Assembly: GCA_004356955.1 (NCBI GenBank)
Contig: SMXS01000099.1
Span: 1 to 34,557, forward strand
Length of the DNA: 34,557 nt
Direction of reading: 5' to 3'
Source: Alphaproteobacteria bacterium
GTDB lineage: Bacteria > Pseudomonadota > Alphaproteobacteria > SMXS01
How positions within the stretch are numbered: position 1 is the first letter of the stretch; every line of letters starts with the position of its first letter. This document shows, piece by piece, positions 16,586-25,574 of this stretch. The position numbers and the translations under genes were made by a program. The notes below the pieces were generated by a model. That model was not told the origin of the DNA. It ran no database searches and was given only the letters and a program-made list of their open reading frames with translations.

Positions 16586-18520
16586 TTAGGTGCCTTGGGG
16601 TTCGGGACTGCTCGATATGGGCGGGCGCTTTGACTTGCCAGTCGTCGGAACTGTCTGTGGTGTTCTCACCACCGCTGGTTCGTCGTCCGGATCCTGGTCC
16701 CGCTGAATGTCTTCCCCGTCAAGCAAGGCGCGGAGTTCATCCCCTGTCAGGGTTTCATATTCAATAAGCGCCTGAGCAATGGTTTCCAGATCCGCTGACT
16801 TTTCGCGCAGTACTTTACGTGTAAACTCGTAGGCGTCATCCACAAAACGTCGGATTTCGCTATCAATCAGTTTGACTGTCTCTTCAGACATATTCTGAGT
16901 CTGCGCAATCGAATGACCCAAGAAAATTTCAGTTTCGTTATCGCCGTAAGCCAATGGTCCCATCTTGTCGCTCATGCCCCATTGGGTGACCATGGAGCGG
17001 GCCAGTTTGGTGGCTTGCGAAATATCCGATGACGCACCGGACGTGACTTTGTCGTACCCGAAGATCTGTTCTTCAGCGACACGTCCGCCCATCATAACGG
17101 CCAGGCGAGAATGCATCTGTTCACGGCTTGAAGACAATTTGTCGGACTCTGGCAGTTGCAATACCATGCCCAGAGCCATACCACGCGGGATGATCGTCGC
17201 TTTGTGAATGGGATCTGTGTCGGGCACGTTGAAGGTCATCAGGGCGTGGCCAGCTTCGTGATAGGCGGTTAGCTCTTTTTCTTTCTCTGACATCACCATC
17301 GAGCGACGCTCGGGGCCCATCATCACCTTGTCTTTGGCATCTTCAAACTCTTGCATGGCGACAACTTTTTTGCCGCGACGCGCGGCCAACAAGGCAGCTT
17401 CGTTCACCAGATTCGCAAGATCAGCACCCGAGAATCCGGGGGTACCACGGGCGATGACCATGGCCTTTACATCCGCGGCCAGCGGCACATTGCGCATGTG
17501 GATTTTCAAGATTTTTTCACGGCCAAGAACATCAGGGTTCGGCACAACAATCTGGCGGTCAAAGCGACCCGGGCGCAGCAAAGCCGGATCCAGCACATCG
17601 GGTCGGTTTGTGGCCGCGATGATGATCACGCCTTCATTTTCTTCAAAGCCATCCATTTCGACCAGCAACTGGTTAAGCGTCTGTTCGCGTTCATCATTAC
17701 CACCGCCCACGCCGGCGCCACGGTGGCGGCCAACGGCATCAATTTCATCGATGAAGACAATGCACGGGGCATTCTTTTTGGCCTGTTCAAACATGTCGCG
17801 GACGCGGCTGGCACCAACACCAACAAACATTTCGACAAAGTCAGAACCCGAAATCGTAAAGAAGGGCACCTTGGCCTCGCCTGCAATGGCGCGGGCCAGC
17901 AATGTCTTGCCTGTCCCTGTCGGCCCCACCAACAAGGCACCACGGGGAATTCTGCCGCCCAAACGCTCAAATTTCTGGGGGTCTTTCAAGAACTCGACAA
18001 TTTCCTCGACTTCTTCTTTGGCTTCTTCAACGCCTGCAACGTCATCAAAGGTGACGCGCTTGGACGATTCCGTCAGCAGGCGCGCTTTGGACTTACCAAA
18101 GCCCATGGCCTTGCCGGCGCCAGACTGCATTTGGCGCATGATAAAGATCCATACCCCAACCAGCAGCAGCATGGGCAATAGCCAACTCAGCAGCATGCTC
18201 CAAAACGCGCTTGCTTCTTCAGGGTCGTATTCATACTCGACGCCCTGGGCATCCATCAAGGCGGACAGATCAGAGTCCAACTCGGGGCCCTTAGAGACCG
18301 TGAAGCGTCCATCGCTGTTGCGATAATTACCACTGATAGAGGTCGCGCGGATTACGGCGTCTTCAATATTGCCCTTGCGCACTTCGGCTTTGAAAGTCGA
18401 GTACTTCAATACCTCGACATTGGCGCGGCTGCCCGAACTCTGAAACTGATTGAACAGTGCAATCAACACCAAGGCGATGATCGTATAGATGAGTATGTTA
18501 CGGCCCATTTTTTGGTTCAC
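16586..18520 (-). CDS. ftsH: ATP-dependent zinc metalloprotease FtsH
   Basis: A 644-residue membrane AAA protease. It has two membrane segments (about 8-25 and 106-128) flanking a periplasmic loop, Walker A GPTGTGKT (199-206), Walker [13 protein letters not shown], the second region of homology [20 protein letters not shown], the zinc motif HEAGH (421-425) and third ligand Asp499. It degrades misassembled membrane proteins and, in proteobacteria, RpoH and LpxC. The start is GTG 18520 with AGGA 9 bases upstream; the ATG four codons later has no spaced ribosome site. A sigma32-like promoter and a short tandem repeat lie in the leader. The acidic, proline-rich tail after residue 600 is normal. 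Confidence 0.98.
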   Translation of the reverse strand: MNQKMGRNILIYTIIALVLIALFNQFQSSGSRANVEVLKYSTFKAEVRKGNIEDAVIRATSISGNYRNSDGRFTVSKGPELDSDLSALMDAQGVEYEYDPEEASAFWSMLLSWLLPMLLLVGVWIFIMRQMQSGAGKAMGFGKSKARLLTESSKRVTFDDVAGVEEAKEEVEEIVEFLKDPQKFERLGGRIPRGALLVGPTGTGKTLLARAIAGEAKVPFFTISGSDFVEMFVGVGASRVRDMFEQAKKNAPCIVFIDEIDAVGRHRGAGVGGGNDEREQTLNQLLVEMDGFEENEGVIIIAATNRPDVLDPALLRPGRFDRQIVVPNPDVLGREKILKIHMRNVPLAADVKAMVIARGTPGFSGADLANLVNEAALLAARRGKKVVAMQEFEDAKDKVMMGPERRSMVMSEKEKELTAYHEAGHALMTFNVPDTDPIHKATIIPRGMALGMVLQLPESDKLSSSREQMHSRLAVMMGGRVAEEQIFGYDKVTSGASSDISQATKLARSMVTQWGMSDKMGPLAYGDNETEIFLGHSIAQTQNMSEETVKLIDSEIRRFVDDAYEFTRKVLREKSADLETIAQALIEYETLTGDELRALLDGEDIQRDQDPDDEPAVVRTPQTVPTTGKSKRPPISSSPEPQGT

Positions 18521-18531
18521 TACTACGCTTC

Positions 18532-18569
18532 CTGTCTAACCAGTGGTTGGCTGTCTAACCGGTGCCTGG
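18532..18569. repeat. Two 19-bp tandem copies in the ftsH leader
   Basis: CTGTCTAACCAGTGGTTGG (18532-18550) is followed directly by CTGTCTAACCGGTGCCTGG (18551-18569), identical at 16 of 19 positions. The first copy ends 11 bp upstream of the GTG start and reaches into the ribosome-site region. Each copy can form a small AACC/GGTT helix in the RNA. Confidence 0.7.
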
Positions 18570-18648
18570 GTTTTAGAGGCAATTTGCCCGTGGCGCATCA
18601 ATGCGCGAAAGGATCAACTTTCACAGATGCAGCCCCATATAAATTGAA

Positions 18649-18676
18649 ACATAGGGTTTCTACGCCTTCAGACAAG
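18649..18676 (-). promoter_or_regulatory. Sigma32-type (heat-shock) promoter of ftsH
   Basis: On the minus strand CTTGTC (18676-18671), 14 bases, then CCCTATGT (18656-18649) fits the alphaproteobacterial RpoH pattern CTTG-N-CCTATAT better than a sigma70 site. It lies about 130 bases before the ftsH start in the 194-bp spacer after tilS. ftsH is a classic RpoH regulon member. Confidence 0.55.
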
Positions 18677-18714
18677 GTTTAATTCCACCCTGAAATGGTT
18701 AGCGAAACGTGAAA

Positions 18715-20151
18715 TTACAACCTGCGAAAGGCTATAAATTCAATATATACAGTGATTTCTGTCCCCTCGGCTGCAAACCCCAGCCCCGGCACCGCCACCA
18801 ATTCGTCATCCTGCCGCACAGCAGGCAGATTAATCCCGGCCATTCTGGGCACTTGTTTCAGCAAATTTGGCGCAATTTTACGAATCGCTATCCATCCATC
18901 GGCGCCTAATCGCCCAACGGTCAGGTGACCCACCTGATCCCCTGCTGATACACGCAGACGATACCGCCGATCCCAATTCGTCGGTTTGCCCACCTCTAAT
19001 TCAATGATGTCGGCGACAGAACGAGATTCGCGGCAGATCAACACGACATCACCCTGCCCGCCGACGGGCACGATACGACATCCTGAAAGGGTGCGGCCGC
19101 CGCCCAGCCCGTCACCGAGGATTGCCCTCAACAATGATTCCAACCGTTCGACACGCGGGCTAAAGGCCTGCCCACCCAATGCCGACAGCAACCGGCCCAA
19201 CAGACGCAATTGTACCTCCTCGGATGCCTTGCGATAGGCCGATACAGTCATTTGACAATAACCTGCATCGTCAATTCGCAAGGCCTGATCCCGCAGGTGC
19301 CGGGCCGCGTCGTCCAAGGCCTCTTTTGTTCGCCGCAGTGTCTTGGCTGTTTTTGCCAGGCGCTGTGGCGTTAGGCCGATGTCTGCCAGGGACTGGCTCA
19401 TACGCCGCAGCCGATTGCGGGCGTATTTTGTGTCCTGATTGGTCGGGTCTTCTATCCAGTCTTGCGCGGCGTGTTGCAGCGTTTTTGTTAGTCGCCCCTT
19501 TGGCACGTCCAATAGAGGGCGCACCCGCCAGGGACCGGCCTCAAAGCGTGGCGCAACTTGTGTGGCCATGGCAGATAGGCCATCAACACCAGACCCTCGG
19601 CCCAAACGCAGCAATAATGTCTCAGCCTGATCTTCCAGATGATGGGCCAACAGCAAGACACTGACTTGGTGGGCGGCACACCAATTTTCCATCAATGTGT
19701 AACGCGCATCCCTTGCCCAGGCCTGCAGGTTTGATGACGGCGCAGCATCAATGACCGTGAGTGTCTGATGCGGAATGCCCCGTTCAATAAGCCATTGTTG
19801 TACTTGTCTGGCCTCTGTTTTGGCCGCAGGCCGGATGCCATGATCCACAGTAAGCGCCATGAAGGGTCGGTTTTGCGTCTTTGCCCAGGCAAAGGCCAAC
19901 AGGCACAGGGCCATGCTGTCGGCCCCACCAGACACAGCAACAGCGACGCCCCCGTCCGCTGGCGCTGACACCGACACGGGCTTGCAGACATTCATCATGT
20001 CCTGAAACTGGTCTTCTGAAATGGGCGGAAGGTCGGTCAGGGGCTCCCCACCACGTCGCTGGCCCGGGTTATGAGCACCCTGCTTTTGTGCGTCCTTAGG
20101 AGCACCCTGCTTTTGTGCGCCCTTAGGAGCACCCTGCTTTTGTGCGCCCAT
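18715..20151 (-). CDS. tilS: tRNA(Ile)-lysidine synthase
   Basis: An N-type ATP-pyrophosphatase that converts C34 of the AUA-reading tRNA-Ile to lysidine. The PP-loop SGGADS is at 74-79, followed by ALTVDHGIR, LLLAHHLEDQAETLLLRLGRGSGVDGLSAM, PLLDVPKGRL and IEDPTNQDTKYARNRLR. With the ATG at 20151 the protein has 478 residues, and its first 28 are three near-identical 9-residue repeats (GAQKQGAPK type) that overlap the 3' end of cpoB in another frame. Family members usually start about 20 residues before the PP-loop, so the ATGs at 19998 or 19995, with AGGA upstream, may be the true start (about 427 residues). Confidence 0.93.
   Translation of the reverse strand: MGAQKQGAPKGAQKQGAPKDAQKQGAHNPGQRRGGEPLTDLPPISEDQFQDMMNVCKPVSVSAPADGGVAVAVSGGADSMALCLLAFAWAKTQNRPFMALTVDHGIRPAAKTEARQVQQWLIERGIPHQTLTVIDAAPSSNLQAWARDARYTLMENWCAAHQVSVLLLAHHLEDQAETLLLRLGRGSGVDGLSAMATQVAPRFEAGPWRVRPLLDVPKGRLTKTLQHAAQDWIEDPTNQDTKYARNRLRRMSQSLADIGLTPQRLAKTAKTLRRTKEALDDAARHLRDQALRIDDAGYCQMTVSAYRKASEEVQLRLLGRLLSALGGQAFSPRVERLESLLRAILGDGLGGGRTLSGCRIVPVGGQGDVVLICRESRSVADIIELEVGKPTNWDRRYRLRVSAGDQVGHLTVGRLGADGWIAIRKIAPNLLKQVPRMAGINLPAVRQDDELVAVPGLGFAAEGTEITVYIEFIAFRRL
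20071..20151. repeat. Three tandem copies of a 27-bp unit at the cpoB/tilS junction
   Basis: Units 20071-20097, 20098-20124 and 20125-20151 share the core GAGCACCCTGCTTTTGTGCG and differ only at their edges and one internal C/T. On the minus strand the first unit contains the end of cpoB and the annotated tilS ATG; the next holds the cpoB stop codon. Confidence 0.9.
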
Positions 20152-20977
20152 CGATTGCGCCCTCCTTCACGGCGGCGCTCGCATCATTATAGCGCCGGTC
20201 CAATTCATCAAAGGCGCTGCAGGCTTCCTGATTTTGCCCCAATTGTTCGAGGCTCAACCCCAGATGCAACAATATCTCGGCCCCTTTTTCGCTGTCCGCA
20301 TGTTTGTTATAGGCGTCGACCAATACGCGGGCGGCGTCGACATGGTTGTGTTGGGCAGCATAAGAACGCCCCAGCCAATAGGCCGCATTAGCGCGATAGA
20401 TGTGATTAGGATAAAGGGTGATAAAGGCGCGGAAAGACAGGATTGCTTTGTCCAATTCGTTCCGACGCACCAGAAAAAAGGCCGCGCGAAATTGCTCTTC
20501 CGGCGTGCCTGGTTCTAAAAATTGCTCAGGATGAGTCTCTGGCGTGGCTTTGAGCGATGCTGGCGGGGCCACGGCTTCAACCGGTGGATTGGCATGATCA
20601 ACAGCAGTCAGCAGAATGGGCTGATCGGTGCCATCCAGGATGATCTGGCCCTCACCGGACAGATCAGGCATGGTGGGCACAGGCTGTTGCCCGCGCTCTA
20701 TCTGTTGCAGGCGAAATTCCATATCTGACAGGGCATTTTCCAGCTGACGGTTCATCTGCGTCAGCCGGTACATGGCCTCTTCATATTGGCCTGTCACGGT
20801 GCGAAAGCGCGATTCCATTTCCATCAACCGGACTTCGGTTTCAGACCGAAAGCGATCTTGCGCTTCGTCAGCCTGGACAGGCCATGCACCCAGCACCAAC
20901 AGAGCAACAACCAGTCCCCAAGATTTAGGGCGGGGTTTAGGGTGGGATTTAGGGTGGATCTTATTAATTCGCACCAT
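20123..20977 (-). CDS. cpoB: Tol-Pal system protein CpoB/YbgF
   Basis: A periplasmic coordinator of peptidoglycan synthesis with outer-membrane constriction. After a signal peptide (hydrophobic SWGLVVALLVLGAWPVQA, cleavage near QADEA) come a coiled coil (about 45-95, EVRLMEMESRFRTVTGQYEEAMYRL) and TPR repeats from EEQFRAAFFLVRRNELDKAI onward, the usual YbgF plan. I use the ATG at 20977 (284 residues); a TTG at 21001 would add eight residues. The positively charged start of the signal peptide is made of a 12-bp tandem repeat coding for P-K plus two variable residues. The 3' end overlaps the long tilS form by 29 bases. Confidence 0.93.
   Translation of the reverse strand: MVRINKIHPKSHPKPRPKSWGLVVALLVLGAWPVQADEAQDRFRSETEVRLMEMESRFRTVTGQYEEAMYRLTQMNRQLENALSDMEFRLQQIERGQQPVPTMPDLSGEGQIILDGTDQPILLTAVDHANPPVEAVAPPASLKATPETHPEQFLEPGTPEEQFRAAFFLVRRNELDKAILSFRAFITLYPNHIYRANAAYWLGRSYAAQHNHVDAARVLVDAYNKHADSEKGAEILLHLGLSLEQLGQNQEACSAFDELDRRYNDASAAVKEGAIDGRTKAGCS
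20923..20958. repeat. Three 12-bp tandem units in the cpoB signal-peptide region
   Basis: ATTTAGGGCGGG, GTTTAGGGTGGG and ATTTAGGGTGGA follow each other without gaps. On the coding strand they give a P-K-rich stretch (PKSHPKPRPKS) directly before the hydrophobic core of the signal peptide. Confidence 0.85.
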
Positions 20978-21000
20978 GCCAGACCATCCAAAAGCAGCCA

Positions 21001-21026
21001 AGGAACCGTAGGAAGGAACCGTAGGG
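21001..21026. repeat. Two 13-bp tandem units between pal and cpoB
   Basis: AGGAACCGTAGGA (21001-21013) is followed by AGGAACCGTAGGG (21014-21026), identical at 12 of 13 positions. They lie between the pal stop and the cpoB start. Confidence 0.8.
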
Positions 21027-21046
21027 CCCAGCTGCCTTATGCTGAA

Positions 21047-21595
21047 TTATTCAATCAAAGTGACCGCACGGCGATTGCGCGACCATGAAGTTTCGTTGGA
21101 AGCCGCCATCTCGGGCCGTTCCTTGCCATACGAAATGGTCCGAACACGCGAGCCATCAACACCAAGCACCATCAAATAGCGCCGCACCGATTCGGCCCGA
21201 CGGGCACCAAGGGCCAGATTATATTCCCGCGTGCCACGTTCATCACAATGGCCTGCGATAATGATGCGTTTGCCGGGATTGTTGCGCAGCCAATTGGCCT
21301 GATTGCGCAACACCGTCTGAGAGGCTGACGACAGATCATACTGGTCATATCCGAAATAGACCCGCGAGCCGACCAGCCGGTCCAGCTCGTCTTGCGTGCC
21401 AGGCTTGGGCGCGGCGAGGGTGCCCTGGGTGACATCAGAACCACCTGCGCCTGATCCGCTGCTAGCGGTCCCTGAGCCCGCTCCGGGTGCCTGGGTCACA
21501 GCACTGCTGTCACTGTCTTGCCCTGAACAAGACGCGACAAAGAGTGTCAGCACCAATACGCCAAAAAGTTTCGGTTTCAGCCCTGCGATCATCAT
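21047..21595 (-). CDS. pal: Peptidoglycan-associated lipoprotein Pal
   Basis: A 182-residue outer-membrane lipoprotein. The lipobox VASC makes Cys23 the lipidated residue; a Gly/Ser/Ala-rich linker (about 30-60) leads to an OmpA-like peptidoglycan-binding domain with VYFGYDQYDLSSASQTVL, AGHCDERGTREYNLALGARRAESVRRYL and the YGKERP motif. Pal ties the outer membrane to peptidoglycan and binds TolB. A strong GGAGGA ribosome site precedes two successive ATGs (21595, 21592). It is separated from tolB by 135 bp carrying a terminator-like hairpin, unlike the tight spacing elsewhere in the operon. Confidence 0.97.
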   Translation of the reverse strand: MMIAGLKPKLFGVLVLTLFVASCSGQDSDSSAVTQAPGAGSGTASSGSGAGGSDVTQGTLAAPKPGTQDELDRLVGSRVYFGYDQYDLSSASQTVLRNQANWLRNNPGKRIIIAGHCDERGTREYNLALGARRAESVRRYLMVLGVDGSRVRTISYGKERPEMAASNETSWSRNRRAVTLIE

Positions 21596-21710
21596 CCGCC
21601 TATATCCTCCGATGAGTGGGGCGAGTATTTCTGCCCCGATGAATCAATATTCGGCACGAAGTGTACCTTGTTGTGCCTTCATGTGCAGGCTTTTCCGCCC
21701 TGCCGTCTCT

Positions 21711-21734
21711 AAAAAACTAGGGTCGACGTCCTAG
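21711..21734 (-). terminator. Intrinsic-terminator-like hairpin at the tolB stop codon
   Basis: On the minus strand CTAGG, an 8-base loop, CCTAG and then TTTTTT. The tolB TAG stop lies in the 5' arm of the stem, so translating ribosomes would cover it. The stem is only 5 bp, so termination may be partial. Confidence 0.5.
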
Positions 21735-23086
21735 GGTATCAAGGGCGACCATGCCGGATCGGATGCATCACCATCAGTAGGGATTTGTCGTTCGTTCCGA
21801 CCGGTTAGATCGATTGACCAGATTGAATAGGTACCGCCAGTACCAGCTTGGTTAAAAGGCGTTTGACGAAAGAACATCAGCACGCGGCCATTGGGTGACC
21901 AGGTCGGTCCTTCATCAAGGAAGCTTTCTGTCAGCATACGCTCATGACTGCCATCGGGCCGCATGACACCAATCGAATAACGCCGGCCACGACTATGGGT
22001 GAAGGCGATCAGGTCACCACGGGGCGACCACACGGGCGTTTTGTATCGCCCCTTGCCAAAGCTGATGCGTTTGACCTCGCTGCCATTAGCCTGCATGACA
22101 TAGAGCTGTTGGCTGCCCGACCGATCAGATTCAAAGACAATATATTTGCCATCGGGCGAAAAACTGGGCCCTGTGTCGATGTCGGGGTGTTTGGTCAGCT
22201 GCCGAACTTTGCGAGTTGGCAGGTCCATGAGAAAAATATCGGAATTGCCGCCACTGATCATGCTCATAACCACCTTTTTACCATCCGGTGAAAAGCGCGG
22301 CGCAAAAGTCATGCCATCAAAGTCGCCTAATACTTCCTGGCGACCGGTATCGACATTGTAGAGATAGACGCGCGGCCGATTATCGTAATAGGACAGATAG
22401 GTTATCTCTTGCGCGGTTGGCGAAAACCTGGGCGTCAGAGACAAAAACAGGCCATCCGTCAAAAACTGATGATTGGCCCCATCCTGGTCCATGATGGCTA
22501 GTCGTTTGACACGATTGGTTGGCGGACCCGATTCCGCCACATAGACAATGCGCGTATCAAAATAGCCACTTTCCCCGGTTAATCGTTCATAGACGGCATC
22601 GGCAACCCGATGCGCGATCTGGCGCCAATTGCCCTCGGTTGTCTGGAAGCGCACACCAGCGATTTGTTGTTGGGCAAACACATCCCACAGCCGGAACGTC
22701 ACATCGATCCGCCCATCGGCCAACAATTCGATGCCACCCACCACAAGAGCCTGCGCGTTGATTGCGCGCCAATCGGCAAATCGTGGTCGCTCATCGGCCG
22801 AGGCATCACGTTGGATATAGGCATTGCGGGGCAATGGCCTGAACAGCCCAGACCGCCTTAAATCATCGCTGACAACCTGAGCAAAGTCTTCCCCCAGCGA
22901 CACCATGTCTTGTTCTCGGTCCGCAAGGAAGCTGCTGCCATGGAACAACGATATGGCGACGGGCAGCGGGTCTACATTGAATTGGGTGATGTCGACTTCG
23001 ATCAATGCGCGTGACGGTGTCATCGACAGCATCGCAATAAGGGCTGCCAAGGCCATCATTGGCAATATTTTCAGTATTCTTTTCAT
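21731..23086 (-). CDS. tolB: Tol-Pal system beta-propeller protein TolB
   Basis: A 451-residue periplasmic protein. A signal peptide (about 1-27, ending TPSRA) is followed by the N-terminal alpha/beta domain and a six-bladed propeller built from repeats of the form [61 protein letters not shown] and [14 protein letters not shown]. TolB binds Pal and is released by TolA during cell constriction. The ATG start lies 4 bp after the tolA stop. Its stop codon forms part of a terminator-like hairpin. Confidence 0.98.
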   Translation of the reverse strand: MKRILKILPMMALAALIAMLSMTPSRALIEVDITQFNVDPLPVAISLFHGSSFLADREQDMVSLGEDFAQVVSDDLRRSGLFRPLPRNAYIQRDASADERPRFADWRAINAQALVVGGIELLADGRIDVTFRLWDVFAQQQIAGVRFQTTEGNWRQIAHRVADAVYERLTGESGYFDTRIVYVAESGPPTNRVKRLAIMDQDGANHQFLTDGLFLSLTPRFSPTAQEITYLSYYDNRPRVYLYNVDTGRQEVLGDFDGMTFAPRFSPDGKKVVMSMISGGNSDIFLMDLPTRKVRQLTKHPDIDTGPSFSPDGKYIVFESDRSGSQQLYVMQANGSEVKRISFGKGRYKTPVWSPRGDLIAFTHSRGRRYSIGVMRPDGSHERMLTESFLDEGPTWSPNGRVLMFFRQTPFNQAGTGGTYSIWSIDLTGRNERQIPTDGDASDPAWSPLIP

Positions 23087-23090
23087 GACG

Positions 23091-23906
23091 CTACATCTTA
23101 CTTGGGTCGAAGTTCAATTTGGTGTCTTTCCATTCATCATAGTCAGCCACGGGCAGGTCCAATGGTGTGCATCTTTGCACCGCACGTCTAGCGGCTTCTG
23201 CAGCTGCGCGGAAAAAACTGTCACTTTGCAGTCGCGACTGGTTCAGAATTTCAGGCGGGCGCAGCAGGCTGCCGTCCCGCGCAAGTTGGATCTTTATCTC
23301 GACAATCAGCGTCTCTGCATAGCTGGCACCCACCGGGGCAGACCAGCATCTGGATATCTGTGTATGGATCGCCTGCTCCAGGCTGGCCAGGCGGAGCCTT
23401 TGCGCCGCTGACGAGATGGTGGGTTCTTTATCGGGCTCGTTGACTGCGAATTTGCGCGGTGGTGGTTTTTGTTCTTCCTCTTGCCGTTTATCCAGCAGCG
23501 CCTCGATCCGATTGATGTTGAAGCGGCTGGGCGGCGCCGGTTTATCGCGCGGGGTGATATTCGGCACCGCCTGGGTCGCACGCGCCACTTGCACGGGCGC
23601 GGCAGGCGCTGCCTCTGTTGGCTCTGGCGGTAGGGGTGGTGGTAATTCTGGTGCGGCCTCTTCTATTCGACGCGGCGCGGGTTCTGGTTCAGGCTCTGGT
23701 TCTAGCTCAGGTTCTGGAAGTGGCGCTTCCTCGGGCTCTGGTTCGGGTGGTGGCATATATGACTGGTCAGCGATTTCATCATATTCGATGATCTCGACCT
23801 CCATGAACTCTGGATAGTCGTCTTCGCCAAACACAATAATATCGGCTGCGATCAGGCCGACCACAGCGCCATGGAAAAGTATCGATATCAACAGTGCCTT
23901 ACGCAC
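23091..23906 (-). CDS. tolA: TolA-like energy-transducing protein
   Basis: A 271-residue protein with the TolA/TonB plan. An N-terminal membrane helix (about 4-27, [21 protein letters not shown]) contains the Ser/His face typical of TolA; a stretch rich in Pro and Glu (about 50-105) with many PEPEP repeats spans the periplasm; and the C-terminal globular domain (about 170-260) has [11 protein letters not shown] and [13 protein letters not shown]. It is shorter than E. coli TolA, as in most alphaproteobacteria. The start codon is GTG at 23906, 5 bp after tolR. The tolQRAB context makes TolA, rather than TonB, the likely identity. Confidence 0.93.
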   Translation of the reverse strand: MRKALLISILFHGAVVGLIAADIIVFGEDDYPEFMEVEIIEYDEIADQSYMPPPEPEPEEAPLPEPELEPEPEPEPAPRRIEEAAPELPPPLPPEPTEAAPAAPVQVARATQAVPNITPRDKPAPPSRFNINRIEALLDKRQEEEQKPPPRKFAVNEPDKEPTISSAAQRLRLASLEQAIHTQISRCWSAPVGASYAETLIVEIKIQLARDGSLLRPPEILNQSRLQSDSFFRAAAEAARRAVQRCTPLDLPVADYDEWKDTKLNFDPSKM

Positions 23907-23911
23907 AGGGA

Positions 23912-24364
23912 CTACTCTTCTGCGCGCCCTCGCAGGCGCTTCAGGGGCTCGGTGACCAGGGCCACCCGGTTAAATCCAGCGGCATTAATGGTGCCCATCA
24001 CTTCCATAATGATACCGTAAGCAATGGATTTGTCCCCCCGAACATAAATCCGCGTGTCTTTTGATACTTCAGCAATCGCACGCAATTGCTCGATCAGGCG
24101 TCCCAGCTCAATTTTCTGGTCCTGCAAGTAAACCTGACCCGATGCGTCGATGGACACAGATAATGGCTGGCGCTGCTCGCCCAGGGGTGATGCCTTGCTT
24201 TGTGGCAGATCGACGGCGACGCCCACGGTCAACAGAGGCGCGGTCACCATAAACACAATCAACAGGACCAACATCACATCCACCATGGGTGTGACGTTAA
24301 TCTCGCTCATCGGGCGATAGCGGCTTGTCCCGATGCTGCGCCCTCTATTGAGTGGCGTGACCAT
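23912..24364 (-). CDS. tolR: Biopolymer transport protein TolR
   Basis: A 150-residue ExbD/TolR protein with a single membrane helix (about 27-47) holding the proton-path Asp in INVTPMVDVMLVLLIVFMV, then a periplasmic domain with VDLPQSKA and YVRGDKSIAYGIIMEVMGTI. It forms the proton channel with TolQ. The ATG shares one base with the tolQ stop (TGATG), so the two are coupled. Confidence 0.97.
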   Translation of the reverse strand: MVTPLNRGRSIGTSRYRPMSEINVTPMVDVMLVLLIVFMVTAPLLTVGVAVDLPQSKASPLGEQRQPLSVSIDASGQVYLQDQKIELGRLIEQLRAIAEVSKDTRIYVRGDKSIAYGIIMEVMGTINAAGFNRVALVTEPLKRLRGRAEE

Positions 24365-25101
24365 CAGCGCTGGCCTTCTTCCATCTGGCGCGACAGGATG
24401 GTGTTGAACTCTTGGACAAAGCCTTCGAGGCGCATGGCCAACTGGGCCATATCGCCCGAAAATTTATTGTAGGCAACAACAGCCGGGATAGCGGCCAACA
24501 GCCCCATGGCGGTTGCGAACAAAGCCTCGGCAATGCCAGGCGCAACCACGGCCAGGCTGGTATCGCTGCTGGCGGCAATGGATTGAAAGCTCCCCATAAT
24601 GCCCCAGACGGTCCCGAACAGGCCGATAAACGGCGCAGTAGACCCCACCGTCGCCAAAAAGCCCAAATAGCGCTCCAGTTGGTTGATCTCGCGATTGAGC
24701 GTGACGCGCATGATCTGATCAATCCGTTCGTGCAGGCGCGCGCCAAACCCACCCCGAATACTGCTGTCCACAGACCGACGCCATTCGGTCATGGCGGCCA
24801 CGAATAACGCGGCCATAGGATGGTCTGCATTGTCTTTCATACGTTTATAAAGTTCATCGAGCGATTGGCCCGACCAAAATTCATCTTCAAAGCCGTCGGT
24901 TTTGGCAACAACCCGACGATACAGCCCAATCTTGTTGAAAATGATGGTCCAGCACCACAAAGACGCCGCCACCAAGATCAGCAGGACAATCTGCACGACG
25001 GGGTCAGCCTCGATTAAAAGCGACCAGATCGACATATCACCAAAGGACCCTTCCAACTGGGTGCTGTCTACGAGCGGTGCGATAATATCATCTTCATTCA
25101 T
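24364..25101 (-). CDS. tolQ: Proton-channel protein TolQ
   Basis: A 245-residue MotA/ExbB/TolQ-family protein with three membrane segments: about 25-50 (IEADPVVQIVLLILVAASLWCW), about 146-170 (LGFLATVGSTAPFIGLFGTVWG) and about 190-215. The family signature STAPFIGLFGTVWGIMGSF is intact. With TolR it uses the proton gradient to drive TolA. It starts 20 bp after ybgC in the usual ybgC-tolQRAB order. Confidence 0.97.
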   Translation of the reverse strand: MNEDDIIAPLVDSTQLEGSFGDMSIWSLLIEADPVVQIVLLILVAASLWCWTIIFNKIGLYRRVVAKTDGFEDEFWSGQSLDELYKRMKDNADHPMAALFVAAMTEWRRSVDSSIRGGFGARLHERIDQIMRVTLNREINQLERYLGFLATVGSTAPFIGLFGTVWGIMGSFQSIAASSDTSLAVVAPGIAEALFATAMGLLAAIPAVVAYNKFSGDMAQLAMRLEGFVQEFNTILSRQMEEGQR

Positions 25102-25121
25102 AGGGATAGGGCCTTATCTGT

Positions 25122-25574
25122 CTATTCAATAGGTAAGAGCTCGCGCGCCATTTGCACAAAATTACTGGGCAGTCGGGTCGGCATTCCATTGTCGTTTAGG
25201 CAGGCTACCTTGACCAGCGACTTAATCAATAGCTGATCACCCCGAAAAACCTCCTGCTCCATGTGGATGGAGGCACCGCGCATGCGCGTCACCGTCGTTT
25301 TGACCTCGATCACATCATCCAGATGGGCCGGCATGACATAGTCAATTTCGCACCGAGTGACGGCAAAACTGATGCGGTCTTCGGGTGCAGCATTCATCTG
25401 CGCGTGTTGATGAATGCCACACAGGCGCAACATCTCGGTGCGGGCACGCTCGATAAACCGCAGGTAATTGGCGTAATAGACAATGCCTGCAGTGTCCGTG
25501 TCTTCGTAATAGACCCGCATTGTCATGTGATGGGCGCCATCGTGGAAAGTGCCACTGGTCGGCGACCCCGTCAC
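25122..25574 (-). CDS. ybgC: YbgC-type acyl-CoA thioesterase (Tol-Pal associated)
   Basis: A 150-residue single hotdog-fold thioesterase with the YbgC/4-hydroxybenzoyl-CoA thioesterase signature [20 protein letters not shown], in which the catalytic Asp lies in the DTAGIVY stretch. YbgC hydrolyses short acyl-CoAs and interacts with phospholipid synthesis enzymes in E. coli. The GTG at 25574 overlaps the ruvB stop (GTGA), linking the ruv and tol gene groups translationally; an ATG 16 codons downstream is an alternative start. Confidence 0.94.
   Translation of the reverse strand: MTGSPTSGTFHDGAHHMTMRVYYEDTDTAGIVYYANYLRFIERARTEMLRLCGIHQHAQMNAAPEDRISFAVTRCEIDYVMPAHLDDVIEVKTTVTRMRGASIHMEQEVFRGDQLLIKSLVKVACLNDNGMPTRLPSNFVQMARELLPIE

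Noticed and set aside
17328-18326. 332-codon plus-strand ORF opposite ftsH
   Set aside because: It lies wholly inside ftsH on the other strand, has low-complexity Ser/Thr/Pro content and no family features.
23416-23817. Plus-strand ORF encoding a long Gly/Ser repeat protein
   Set aside because: It is the antisense image of the Pro/Glu-rich codons of tolA; no start signals or independent support.
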